33,093 bases of DNA from Actinomycetes bacterium (GTDB lineage: Bacteria; Actinomycetota; Acidimicrobiia; Acidimicrobiales; JABEUL01), in assembly GCA_021777355.1 (NCBI GenBank), contig JAJYDO010000028.1:1-33093 (forward strand). The letters run 5' to 3'. Position numbers and translations under genes: made by a program. Of the stretch, positions 1-7,705 are shown piece after piece. The notes beneath the pieces were generated by a model that did no database searches, was not told where the DNA came from, and saw nothing but the letters and a program-made list of their open reading frames with translations. Position 1 is the first letter of the stretch. Each line of letters begins with the position of its first letter.

Positions 1-1
1 T

Positions 2-979
2 GAAGAGAACTTGAACTCTCCTCCCATCTCGAATGCCCCTACGCCAATTACCTCGGCGACGGGTCTAATTGTCGAACCTACAATATTTCCCGGGCAAGTA
101 CCAATTAATCAATCGCCGGGCTACTCTCCTGTGCAAAATCCAACAATTGATACGTTTAATAGCCCAACTGGTAATCCCAACTATCCAAGCCCTGCGCAAC
201 CTGCCGCTAATTTGCAGTCCCCCAACACGCCCCCATACTCAAATTCGCAGCCAATGTATCCTGGGGGGCCACTTGGACCAAACTATCTTCAATCCCCGGC
301 CGCGGCCGGCGGGAAGCAAAAAAAGAATTTAATTTATGTTGCCGCAGTTGTTGCATTAGTTGTGGCGTATATGGTGATTGCAGGAGTTGCCAAGCTGCCT
401 CCCTTTACAAGATCCACCTCCACAAATGTGTTGTTACCCACCACTACCACTAATGGGAGTTCCTCTTCGGGCAATTCTGGATCGACCACAACGTCGCCTG
501 GTTCCACAAATCAGTCAACTGATCTGTCTAAGCTGCAATCCTACATTCCCCAGTCCCTGCAGCAGGCAGGCGGCTGCCGTCAATCCTCGACAGAAAAATC
601 CGGAGCAGTTGTGGCCATGGACTGCACTGTATCATCTTCGGCCAATATTCCTCTAAGCGAGGCAGTTTATTTCATTTTTTCGTCGAATGCGGATCTTTAC
701 AGCTATTACGATTACTTGCTTACTAAATATGGCGTTACTCAAAATCAGTTATCTTGCTCGAATTTCGCATCATTTGTTTTGAACTGTGAAGAAGAATATA
801 GCGTGGGTGGAACGAATCGCGGCCGTGTCACTGAAGTCACTTACCAGAGTCAGCCATTTGTGATTGCGACCGTCGACAGTCAAAATATCGTGATTGCCAG
901 CATTGGGCCTCTTAATGCTAAAGGAAACAGCTTGGTCAATTGGTGGCAAACAAGCGGAAATTGGGATTCCAAGTTTTGA
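2..979 (+). CDS. Proline-rich single-pass membrane protein with Cys-containing outer domain (5' partial)
   Basis: The frame is open to the left edge, so the start probably lies outside the window; the first in-frame start codon visible is TTG at 11. Counted from that TTG, residues 1-100 are Pro/Asn/Gln-rich and presumably cytoplasmic. One hydrophobic segment lies at about 107-126, preceded by Lys residues. A Ser/Thr-rich linker (about 136-170) then leads to a globular C-terminal domain of about 150 residues with four Cys (C189, C205 and two in the LSC and LNC motifs), which could form two disulfides outside the cell. The pattern GAVVAMDC followed by a YFIFSS strand resembles extracellular domains attached to actinobacterial Ser/Thr kinases. 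It lies 206 bp upstream of a vWA/phosphatase/kinase triad on the same strand, so a sensor role is possible but inferred. No enzyme motif was recognised. Confidence 0.7.
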   Translation, partial: EENLNSPPISNAPTPITSATGLIVEPTIFPGQVPINQSPGYSPVQNPTIDTFNSPTGNPNYPSPAQPAANLQSPNTPPYSNSQPMYPGGPLGPNYLQSPAAAGGKQKKNLIYVAAVVALVVAYMVIAGVAKLPPFTRSTSTNVLLPTTTTNGSSSSGNSGSTTTSPGSTNQSTDLSKLQSYIPQSLQQAGGCRQSSTEKSGAVVAMDCTVSSSANIPLSEAVYFIFSSNADLYSYYDYLLTKYGVTQNQLSCSNFASFVLNCEEEYSVGGTNRGRVTEVTYQSQPFVIATVDSQNIVIASIGPLNAKGNSLVNWWQTSGNWDSKF

Positions 980-1172
980 TGTATTTGGCACAACACTTAG
1001 CCACTACTTTCGCTGGATGTAATTGTTAAGCACTGAGTACTTGTTAAATAGCATCTAAGCTCAATCGCAAAATTTTCCACTTGCAATTCGCAAAAGATAA
1101 GCATATTAATAGGTTTTTAAGCGCATAATGCTGCTGTCAAATATTTAAAAGGTCAATTTAGTTCACAAATGG

Positions 1173-1178
1173 TAAAAT
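1173..1178 (+). promoter_or_regulatory. Candidate -10 element of a leaderless vWA gene
   Basis: TAAAAT ends 7 nt before the ATG at 1186, and no Shine-Dalgarno sequence precedes that ATG. This is the spacing expected if transcription starts at or next to the start codon. No good -35 hexamer is visible. The spacing matches several other genes in the window. Confidence 0.4.
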
Positions 1179-1185
1179 TCAAAGT

Positions 1186-1899
1186 ATGACTCAGCTAAAT
1201 GCGATTATGCCTGGTGGCGGGATTTCCCGAAGATCCTTGCATATTTTTATTCTCGCTGATTGCTCTGGATCCATGAAAATAGACGGAAGAATGCAGGCAC
1301 TGAATTATGCAATTGCCAGCATTACTCCTCAGCTTATTAGTTGGGAAAAAGAACAGGAACAGGCACAGATATTTATAAGAGCAGTTGCATTTGCAGATAA
1401 TGCCACTTGGCATATCCAAACTCCTGAACCTATTGCCACTTTTAATTGGCCTCCTTTAAACCATGTGGAAAAAGGACTCACTGCAATGGGGGAAGCAATT
1501 AGATTAGTCGCCGATGCACTTTCGCCTGAGAAATTCGAACCTAGGGCTCTGAGGCCTGTAATTTTATTAATTACCGACGGAAAGCCTACGGATATCGATC
1601 AATTTGAGATAGGTATTAAAGAGCTATTTTCCAATCCGGTTGGGAAAGCTTCCATCAGGCTAGCGATTGCAATAGGACAGGGCGCCAATTTTAGTTTTCT
1701 AAACAGATTTATAAATGATGCGGATATCCCCGTCATGGTGGCAGAGAATGCCGACCAGATAGTTGTCAAGCTGACGGCGGCAACTTTGGCAATTTCGAAA
1801 ATGTCCAGTATCGGAAGTGATCGAAAAGAAGTAGCTGAACAGGTGATTATGCCTGAGGCAAATGAATTTGGTGTTGGGGATGAAGGCACAATCGTCTGA
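1186..1899 (+). CDS. TerY-like vWA domain protein
   Basis: This 237-residue protein is essentially one von Willebrand factor A domain. The metal-ion-dependent adhesion site is intact: D25-C-S27-G-S29 after strand HIFILA, a Thr in GLTAMGEAI (T99), and Asp in LLITDGKPTD (D131). The phrase ILADCSGSM plus QALNYAI near the N terminus is typical of TerY/YegL proteins. There is no signal peptide or membrane segment, so it is probably cytosolic. Its 3' end overlaps the PP2C gene by 38 nt, and a kinase gene follows. This vWA/PP2C/kinase order is the TerY-P triad known from comparative genomics (E. coli yegL-yegK-yegI is a relative). In such triads the vWA protein is thought to be a metal-dependent scaffold or a phosphorylation-controlled partner. 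The ATG has no Shine-Dalgarno, and TAAAAT lies 7 nt upstream. Confidence 0.9.
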   Translation: MTQLNAIMPGGGISRRSLHIFILADCSGSMKIDGRMQALNYAIASITPQLISWEKEQEQAQIFIRAVAFADNATWHIQTPEPIATFNWPPLNHVEKGLTAMGEAIRLVADALSPEKFEPRALRPVILLITDGKPTDIDQFEIGIKELFSNPVGKASIRLAIAIGQGANFSFLNRFINDADIPVMVAENADQIVVKLTAATLAISKMSSIGSDRKEVAEQVIMPEANEFGVGDEGTIV

Positions 1900-2794
1900 A
1901 TCCACGTTGGAGCAGCAGTGGTACATAGAAACCGCCTGCGTGCGAGGAATATTCCATGACCGAAATTCTATGCCCTTGCAAGATGCAGTATTGAGTTTTG
2001 GTGATCTCTACAGCAAATCGGGTCCACTTATTCTCTCTGTAGCCGATGGGCACGGCGACATTATTCACTTCAGGAGCGCCTCAGGTTCACAAATGGCAAC
2101 TGAAGTAGCCCTTGAAGTATTCCAAAACTTCGTACCCGAGATCAAAGCTCTTGAAGCAAAAGAAAGCAGCATTAGCGCAATTGAACTCTTCGTTCGACAG
2201 AATGTGGTAGAAGAAGTGGTTTCTAAATGGAAACAACATGTGAGGGCAGATTTGGACGAAAACCCTTTTGATGAAAGCGAAATAGAATCCATGCATTCCC
2301 GGCCAGCTATTAATTTCAACTCAAATCCTACAATTGCATATGGAACTACTTTGTTGTCAGCATGTGTCGTGGGGAAATTAGCTATTATGATTCAGATTGG
2401 AGATGGGGACATAGTAGTTCTACATTCTGATCAAACCGTAACTACTCCGATTCCAAGAGATCCTTTCCTGGTTGGCGGCCAAACTACTAGCCTGTGCCAA
2501 AGGAATCCTCAAAAAGACTTTCATGTGGCAGTGATCGATTTAAGCGTCACGCCAATAGATCTAATGCTATTGGCTTCAGATGGATTTGGAAACTCACAGA
2601 TCGAACAAAACTGGCATCACAATGTAGCAACTGATATAGCAACATTTTCTAAAACATATGGCATCGAATGGGTAAGTCAAAACTTGCCATTATGGGCTGC
2701 TCAGTGTGCTTCGGCTAACGGAAGCGGCGATGATACAACCATTGGATTGGTGCTGTCCCAGTCAATATTTGACTGCCAAGAGGAGCAAACTTAG
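1862..2794 (+). CDS. PP2C-family Ser/Thr protein phosphatase of the TerY-P triad
   Basis: A 310-residue phosphatase with the PP2C metal-binding signatures in order: QDA (D41), ADGHGD (D62-G-H-G65), YGTTLL (160-165), IGDGD (179-183), ASDGF (239-242) and GSGDDTT (288-293). These are the residues that hold the two catalytic metal ions, so it should be active. It is shorter and more divergent than PrpC/Stp enzymes and has an inserted acidic stretch around 129-145. It presumably reverses phosphorylation by the kinase encoded immediately downstream. ATG 1862 overlaps the vWA gene by 38 nt and has GAGG just upstream (1855-1858); ATG 1880 is an alternative start. The stop codon directly abuts the kinase start, so all three genes are probably translationally coupled. 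Confidence 0.88.
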   Translation: MNLVLGMKAQSSESTLEQQWYIETACVRGIFHDRNSMPLQDAVLSFGDLYSKSGPLILSVADGHGDIIHFRSASGSQMATEVALEVFQNFVPEIKALEAKESSISAIELFVRQNVVEEVVSKWKQHVRADLDENPFDESEIESMHSRPAINFNSNPTIAYGTTLLSACVVGKLAIMIQIGDGDIVVLHSDQTVTTPIPRDPFLVGGQTTSLCQRNPQKDFHVAVIDLSVTPIDLMLLASDGFGNSQIEQNWHHNVATDIATFSKTYGIEWVSQNLPLWAAQCASANGSGDDTTIGLVLSQSIFDCQEEQT

Positions 2795-4135
2795 GTGAGC
2801 TTTTTGCCAGGAACTTCAACAAACGGTTTACTTTACCCCCAAGTTGGAGACGAGGTTAAAATGGTTCGGACCAATACTTCTATCCGCATTGAATCTAAAG
2901 TCGCAGAAGGGGGTCAAGGCGTCGTCTTCAGGGGAGTAGATAAAAATGGTCACGATCTAGCAATCAAGTGGTATAAGAAAAATAAATACCTCGAAAGACA
3001 GTACCGATCAATTGAAAACTTAGCAAGCCACAGCAGGCCGCATAAGGCTTTCGCATGGCCGATCGATATAGTTCTCCACAGCAACGTATTCGGCTTCGGA
3101 TATGCGATGGTTTGGGTAGAGGCGAGGTTCATATCCTTGGTCGAAATGCTTAAGCAGAGACTTCAACCTGACTTTAGGACACTGATTTCAATTGGAACAG
3201 AGCTGGTTGAAGCATTTTCGACATTACATGCAAGGGGGCTTTGCTACAAAGACATTAATTTCGGAAATCTATTGGTTGACCCTAATACCGGTGAAGTTGC
3301 CATAGTTGACAACGACAACATTGCCAGTGAAGTTACAAAGCAAGGGATCAAAGGAACGCTCAGATTTATGGCACCGGAATTAATTACTAATACTGCAGCT
3401 CCGTCTACTGTTACTGATTTGTATTCACTTAGCGTCTTTTTATTTTATCTATATATGCACGGACATCCGTTGGAAGGCCAGCGAGTCAACGTCTCATATA
3501 CCTGGGAGCCCGGGCAGAATATTTCTGAAACTACTTTGGCAACGCATTTTTTTGGGGAAGATCCTATTTTTGTTTACGATCCATGGGATGTTTCCAATCG
3601 GCCGGACTATGACAGCCCAATAGTAAGGTGGTGGGACATCTATCCGACATCTTTCAAGAATGTTTTCATTAAAGCATTTACCCAAGGTCTCAAAAACCCA
3701 TCACTTATGACTAGGGTAAATGAAACCGAATGGAGAAACGCTCTTTATAGGCTAAATGATCAGCTGTCAATCTGCTCTTGTGGGGCAGCAATATTTGTGG
3801 ATTTCGAACAATGCAATAAAAAATGCTGGAACTGTGGAAACATTCCTGCCCTGCCTTTTACTATTTCAACTCCATCTGGGATCAGTGCACTATCTGAAGG
3901 GTTCAAATTAACCAAGCACCACATTTATAAAGACTTCAAATACAGAGAAGTTATAGGTGCCACGGAAAGACATCCCAGCCAACCTGATCAACTTGTTCTG
4001 AGAAATACCTCAAACATGACTTGGTCAATTGAACCAGTCGGAGAAGAACTAAAAGAAGTCAAACCCGGCCAACGAATGCTCATTAGGCCTATGAGAATGT
4101 CGATCGGCTCCGTGATAATTGAAATTTCTAGATAA
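2795..4135 (+). CDS. Ser/Thr protein kinase with C-terminal zinc ribbon (TerY-P triad kinase)
   Basis: A 446-residue soluble kinase. Visible elements are the Gly-rich loop EGGQGVV (38-44), the catalytic Lys in LAIKWY (K58), and the catalytic loop YKDINFGNLL (D153, N158) in which HRD has become YKD. The metal-binding Asp lies in VDNDN (D172, in place of DFG), and MAPE is at 192-195. After the kinase domain come five Cys (327, 329, 340, 344, 347) forming a probable zinc ribbon. An 80-residue beta-rich tail follows, with LRNTSNMTW and VKPGQRM, a type of tail seen on TerY-P kinases. There is no transmembrane segment, unlike PknB-type receptors. The GTG start directly follows the phosphatase stop codon, and AGGAG at 2781-2785 supports it. 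Substrates are unknown; the vWA protein and the nearby FHA protein are obvious candidates. Confidence 0.88.
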   Translation: MSFLPGTSTNGLLYPQVGDEVKMVRTNTSIRIESKVAEGGQGVVFRGVDKNGHDLAIKWYKKNKYLERQYRSIENLASHSRPHKAFAWPIDIVLHSNVFGFGYAMVWVEARFISLVEMLKQRLQPDFRTLISIGTELVEAFSTLHARGLCYKDINFGNLLVDPNTGEVAIVDNDNIASEVTKQGIKGTLRFMAPELITNTAAPSTVTDLYSLSVFLFYLYMHGHPLEGQRVNVSYTWEPGQNISETTLATHFFGEDPIFVYDPWDVSNRPDYDSPIVRWWDIYPTSFKNVFIKAFTQGLKNPSLMTRVNETEWRNALYRLNDQLSICSCGAAIFVDFEQCNKKCWNCGNIPALPFTISTPSGISALSEGFKLTKHHIYKDFKYREVIGATERHPSQPDQLVLRNTSNMTWSIEPVGEELKEVKPGQRMLIRPMRMSIGSVIIEISR

Positions 4136-4146
4136 GTACCTCTTTG

Positions 4147-4175
4147 TTGATAATTAGTGGCAATCAATTTATAAA
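4147..4175 (+). promoter_or_regulatory. Promoter of the FHA-PrsW gene
   Basis: TTGATA (4147-4152) is separated by exactly 17 bp from TATAAA (4170-4175), close to the housekeeping sigma consensus. Transcription would start near 4182, just before the ribosome-binding site at 4192-4200. The FHA-PrsW gene can therefore be expressed independently of the triad. Confidence 0.6.
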
Positions 4176-4204
4176 TGTCCTAAGATTTAGAAAGTGGAGG
4201 TGCT

Positions 4205-5878
4205 ATGAATGGGTTGACAGTAACTTGTCAAGGAAAGACATTAAGTCTAAGTGCAGGTCAAGTAGCTATTCTTGGTCGAGGTCAAGTCAATAGCTTAGAT
4301 ATTAATGATCCTCGCGTTTCAAGAGAGCAAGTAAAACTGTCTTGGGGGTCAAATGGGTGGATGTTTGAAAATATAGGAAAGTCACCCGCCTATATAGTTG
4401 GAAATCTTGTGACTCGTCAGATGATTACTGAGCCATTTGACATTCAGCTTGTCGACAATAGTGGCCCAGTTCTAAGCTTTTTTCCAGAACAGATGCCAAA
4501 CCAACAAGTGCCTGCACCTAGTGGCCAAACAGAGACAACTCAATCTCCTCAAAATATTCCAACGGCAATCGCCGACACTGCAGCTAATGGCACGGACAAT
4601 CAGCCTGGTATTCCACCAGGATTTGTTCCACAACAAGGAAATCCACAAGGCGTTGTCCCTCAACCGGGATTTGTTCCACAACCTGGCGTGCCTCTAGGCT
4701 TTGTTCCACAACCGGGCTTTGTCCCTCAACCTGGAGTGCCGCAGGGATTTGTCCCGCAGCCTGGTTATCCCCAAGGGTTTGTCCCTCAACCCGGATTTGT
4801 TCCACAACAGGCATACCCACAAGGTTTTGTTCCGCAACCGGGATACCCCCAGGGATTTGTCCCGCAAAATCGAGTGGCTTCCAATGCCGAAGTTGTGACC
4901 AAAGAAGTTCTTAACATCTTTTTCCCATTCAAAGCTTGGATAAAAAACAAGGAGTTATTTGAACTGCCTCGCATATTGGTTGCCATTTACGGGCTTGCCC
5001 CCATTGCATTCTTGGCAATTTTCCTCTCGACCAGTGGAGCTACAGTCGGTCAATTTAGCTGGGCTTTTTCGCTGTTTTTTGCACCTCTTTGGGCAATTAT
5101 ATTTTGGTTTATCATCAAGCCTGGGAAAATTACGGCTAAAGGTTACGGCTATATAGCAATCGTATTAGTTGCTGAGATTGTTCTTTGGGGCGGAGCTGGA
5201 AGCTCAATAGTGGCGAGCTTGGAAAAGGCCACCGGCATAACCAGCCTTACGAATCCTTTCTTAGACATTATTAGTCCCGGAATTATAGAAGAAGGAACTA
5301 AATTATTACCGGTTATTATCATTGCGCTCTTAAACATTAAAAACAAAGAGTTTGGTGTTAAGTTCTGGATGTACTTAGGTTCGATTTCCGGAATCATGGC
5401 AGGAACACTTGAAGCCCAAGGTTACATTTCAAGCTCGGTACAGATCTTCCCTATTGCAGTAACTACCCCAAGCGGTCAACAATTTCAACAAAACTTTGCC
5501 GGAGTTGACATCACCGGGTTGTTCTTAGTCGCCTTTAGAAGTTTAGATGACGCCTTCTCGCATTCAATATGGGTTGCTATTTCCGCGGCTTTCGTCGGAT
5601 TAGCAGTAGCGTTCCCAAAGAGAAAAATTCAGTTAATACTGGGCGGGTTAGCAGTCCCGGTTATTCTGCATGCACTAAATGATTATTTTACTTCGCTAAA
5701 TTCATCTTTTGGCAGCTATCTCTGGTTAGGCATCCAAATGGTGTCGGTCTTTCTTTTCTTGTCATACACCGTTTCACTTACCTCAATTGAGAGATCAGTA
5801 AAGCATTCGGCGCTATTTAGAGGGCAATCGATCTATATGGATGAACCATCGGTTCAATCCGAAGAGCAAAACGAATGA
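4205..5878 (+). CDS. FHA domain fused to a PrsW-family intramembrane protease-like domain
   Basis: A 557-residue protein in three parts. Residues 1-95 are an FHA phosphothreonine-binding domain, with LGRG (G24-R25), VSRE (S39-R40) and a core strand pattern ending near 93. Residues 138-221 are a Pro/Gln linker of near-identical GFVPQPG/GYPQ repeats. Residues about 255-530 are polytopic and carry the PrsW-type motifs: EEGTK (E362, E363, K366), GSISGIMAGTLE (ending E403), FSHS (H453) and LHALND (H489). PrsW proteins are membrane proteases or CAAX-protease relatives; B. subtilis PrsW cleaves an anti-sigma factor. An FHA sensor on such a domain suggests a phosphopeptide-controlled protease. It follows the kinase/phosphatase triad by 69 bp and has its own promoter and a strong AAGTGGAGG site. 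The C-terminal cytoplasmic tail is short. Functional coupling to the kinase is inferred. Confidence 0.88.
   Translation: MNGLTVTCQGKTLSLSAGQVAILGRGQVNSLDINDPRVSREQVKLSWGSNGWMFENIGKSPAYIVGNLVTRQMITEPFDIQLVDNSGPVLSFFPEQMPNQQVPAPSGQTETTQSPQNIPTAIADTAANGTDNQPGIPPGFVPQQGNPQGVVPQPGFVPQPGVPLGFVPQPGFVPQPGVPQGFVPQPGYPQGFVPQPGFVPQQAYPQGFVPQPGYPQGFVPQNRVASNAEVVTKEVLNIFFPFKAWIKNKELFELPRILVAIYGLAPIAFLAIFLSTSGATVGQFSWAFSLFFAPLWAIIFWFIIKPGKITAKGYGYIAIVLVAEIVLWGGAGSSIVASLEKATGITSLTNPFLDIISPGIIEEGTKLLPVIIIALLNIKNKEFGVKFWMYLGSISGIMAGTLEAQGYISSSVQIFPIAVTTPSGQQFQQNFAGVDITGLFLVAFRSLDDAFSHSIWVAISAAFVGLAVAFPKRKIQLILGGLAVPVILHALNDYFTSLNSSFGSYLWLGIQMVSVFLFLSYTVSLTSIERSVKHSALFRGQSIYMDEPSVQSEEQNE
4616..4867 (+). repeat. 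In-frame degenerate tandem repeats encoding the GFVPQPG linker
   Basis: About 250 bp of degenerate tandem repeats inside the FHA-PrsW gene. They encode alternating GFVPQP, GVPQ and GYPQ units. Codon choice differs between copies, so the array is old or maintained at the protein level. Copy number may vary between strains. Confidence 0.85.
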
Positions 5879-6187
5879 CCAATTACTTCCGGAACATTTG
5901 AGAAACTTATCATTAAGCTTTGACAAACTCTGTGGTAACTTACGAAACTCTAGCGGATACAATAATCTCGACTTTCACACTATTGGCAATATAGACAGAT
6001 TTTAGTGTCACCCTAAAATCCTTTCACCCTCTTGAGCGTGACATTTAAGTTTTGCAAGAAAAATAATGTGTAGCCATGTCAAAATTCCACCAGAGGCGGG
6101 TCGCTTGCATAATCAGCAATTATAGATGTAAGAAAGGTAAACAACACTAAGGCCCAATGGCAAGATCGTAGAATTGATTTAAATATA
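5879..6187. other. Intergenic stretch without a recognisable gene
   Basis: AT-rich spacer after the FHA-PrsW gene. The only clear structure is an 8-7-8 inverted repeat at 5998-6020. No convincing coding frame, tRNA or mobile-element end was seen. Confidence 0.5.
5998..6020. repeat. Perfect 8-bp inverted repeat (hairpin or operator)
   Basis: GATTTTAG (5998-6005) and CTAAAATC (6013-6020) flank a 7-nt loop. It lies 120 bp after the FHA-PrsW stop codon. No T-run follows on either strand, so it is not a textbook terminator; it could be a weak terminator or a protein-binding site. Confidence 0.4.
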
Positions 6188-6382
6188 GTGAATGCAATTA
6201 CGAGTGGTGAGAAAATGATCCCTCATGTAATCAAATTGCCAACAATTAGTGGCAAGGGAATAGCCTATATCTCCAGTAGATTTGAAAAACAATATTTCCG
6301 GCCTGAGCAAACTAATAGAGTCCAGATTAGACTTGAACCATATTTCGATAAAGACTTAGGCTGTTTAGGTATTGCATTCTGA
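6188..6382 (+). CDS. Small hypothetical ORF
   Basis: An open frame of 64 codons from GTG 6188, or 55 codons from ATG 6215, which has GGTGAG 3 nt upstream. The predicted product is soluble and mixed-charge, without a signal peptide, membrane segment or recognised motif. Its stop is 13 nt before the next small ORF's start, with that ORF's AGGAGG in between, so the two would form a mini-operon. This arrangement is the main reason to take it seriously. No homologue was recognised and it may not be coding. Confidence 0.3.
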   Translation: MNAITSGEKMIPHVIKLPTISGKGIAYISSRFEKQYFRPEQTNRVQIRLEPYFDKDLGCLGIAF

Positions 6383-6395
6383 TATAGGAGGACAA

Positions 6396-6725
6396 TTGCT
6401 TGGCACAGCTAGTATCAAGGCCGCAAAATATTTGCTCAAAAATGGGCTTGGAGTAACTGTCTGCGGACTAGCAGTAATAATAAGTTCTCAGGTGCGAATA
6501 AAGTGGATTAACAGAAAGAATGCGCCGCCTCGCCCTGAACTTAGTTATGAGCGGCAAATGAGCACAAGCCTTTTTGTTCGGTTTGCAAATATGGGATTTC
6601 GACATACTCAGTACTTAAAGTCCGAAGTCCATTACAAGCGTGTCGGGCTATTCGGGATAGCAATGGCATCTCTTGGCGCAGTCCTTTGTTTAATGTCTTT
6701 TTGCTTCTTTATTTTCAGTTTGTAA
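6396..6725 (+). CDS. Small hypothetical membrane protein
   Basis: A product of about 109 residues with a hydrophobic segment near the N terminus (about residues 14-32), a basic middle (RIKWINRKN) and a second hydrophobic segment at the extreme C terminus (about 85-107). Two membrane passes with a central soluble loop are likely. An ATG exists at 6372, but it overlaps the preceding ORF and lacks a Shine-Dalgarno. The TTG at 6396 has AGGAGG at 6386-6391, although with a short 4-nt spacing, so it is preferred. No family was recognised. It is probably co-transcribed with the small ORF just upstream. Confidence 0.5.
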   Translation: MLGTASIKAAKYLLKNGLGVTVCGLAVIISSQVRIKWINRKNAPPRPELSYERQMSTSLFVRFANMGFRHTQYLKSEVHYKRVGLFGIAMASLGAVLCLMSFCFFIFSL

Positions 6726-6878
6726 GATTTTAATCAATGGAAGAAAGCATTCTGCCATCCCAGTAATATTGTCAACCAAGCAACGCCAGATCGGCAGCGT
6801 GATCATTTAAAGTGCATAATCGCGCCAATGAAATCGCAGGGAATTTCCTACTTTAGAGTTAGGCATATCTGGAAATGG

Positions 6879-7388
6879 TTACTTGGGATTTATGGTCCTA
6901 AAACATATTTTCACTGGAGAGTAGCTGCAAATTCTCGAAGCCTCTCCAAGCTTTGGTTCCATCCAACTTCCATTCCACTTAGATATTGCGGAGCACAAAG
7001 GCGTGACCGAGATCACCTCTATCGTGACGGCTAGTGCCGTTGTGTCCCCCAAGTCTTCAAATTCAATGTTTTGACGAGTGGTAATAAGCACCTCATTATC
7101 TTCTCCGATAGGCGAAGAGTCAAAGACTATCCGTTTGTGCTCATCAAATTCAACATATGTCCCCATCATTGGGTACTTCTTGCCGGTTGGACCTTCAAAC
7201 ACAATGTATATGTGACCGCCCAAGACTGGATCTGCCTCGCAAATTGTGGTCGTAAACATATCGGGCCCCCACCAATTTGCCATTCTTTCTTGATCGGTCC
7301 AGCAACTCCAAACTTTTTCTATGGATGCAGATACCACTTTGGTAAATTCAACTTTCTTTCCCACCCAACTCTCGGCATTATTGTCCAT
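6879..7388 (-). CDS. SRPBCC (AHSA1-type) protein with frameshifted C terminus
   Basis: The N-terminal part is a clear SRPBCC/AHSA1 START-like domain: FTKVVSASIEKVWSCWTD, then MANWWGP, GGHIYIVFEGPTG and YPMMGTYVEFDEHKRIVF. The open frame runs to 6879 with an unconvincing tail. In the +1 frame the family's usual C-terminal helix is present, reading YLSGMEVGWNQSLERL then REFAATLQ and a stop at 6911-6913. A single indel between about 6989 and 7012 therefore separates the two halves. Start: ATG 7388 has AAGGAG at proper spacing, whereas ATG 7394 is too close. An ArsR gene sits 40 bp upstream on the same strand, the usual ArsR-AHSA1 pairing. The gene is either a young pseudogene or an assembly error. 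The ligand is unknown. Confidence 0.75.
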   Translation of the reverse strand: MDNNAESWVGKKVEFTKVVSASIEKVWSCWTDQERMANWWGPDMFTTTICEADPVLGGHIYIVFEGPTGKKYPMMGTYVEFDEHKRIVFDSSPIGEDNEVLITTRQNIEFEDLGDTTALAVTIEVISVTPLCSAISKWNGSWMEPKLGEASRICSYSPVKICFRTINPK

Positions 7389-7428
7389 TTTCATTCTCCT
7401 TAATTAAATAAGCTTCAAGCTGGTCTAG

Positions 7429-7698
7429 CTAGGTCACCATAAAGTTTTTGATACTCCTAAGCCATTTATCGACCTCGTCAAATCCTTGGTGGTCCAGATG
7501 ATAAATGCGATTCTGGGCCTTGACCTCATACCAAACGAAGTTTGCATCGAGCAGCACCTTCAAATGCTTCGAAGTCTGGGGTTGTCCCATATTGAGAAAC
7601 TCGGCTATTTCATTGACACTCAAAGGTTTGGTCGCAAGTAATTTCAATATCCTCTCCCGCTTTGGTTCAGCCAAGACTTTAAAAGGTGTCATTACCAT
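7429..7698 (-). CDS. ArsR-family winged-helix transcriptional regulator
   Basis: About 89 residues forming one ArsR-type winged helix: FKVLAEPKRERILKLL, then LSVNEIAEFLNMGQPQTSKH as the recognition helix region, and HLKVLLDANFVWYEVKAQNR as the wing. No cysteine metal-binding motif is present, so it is not an obvious metal sensor. It precedes an SRPBCC gene in an apparent two-gene operon, a very common pairing in which the regulator probably controls both genes. ATG 7698 is chosen because a 20-bp palindrome (7706-7725), plausibly its own operator, lies just upstream. A TTG at 7734 would extend the reading frame through that palindrome. Confidence 0.88.
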   Translation of the reverse strand: MVMTPFKVLAEPKRERILKLLATKPLSVNEIAEFLNMGQPQTSKHLKVLLDANFVWYEVKAQNRIYHLDHQGFDEVDKWLRSIKNFMVT

Positions 7699-7705
7699 CT
7701 TTCTA

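Noticed and set aside
4616-4867. Regular repeats that could suggest a CRISPR array or minisatellite
   Set aside because: The repeats are degenerate, without unique spacers, and stay in frame as a Pro/Gln linker of a real gene.
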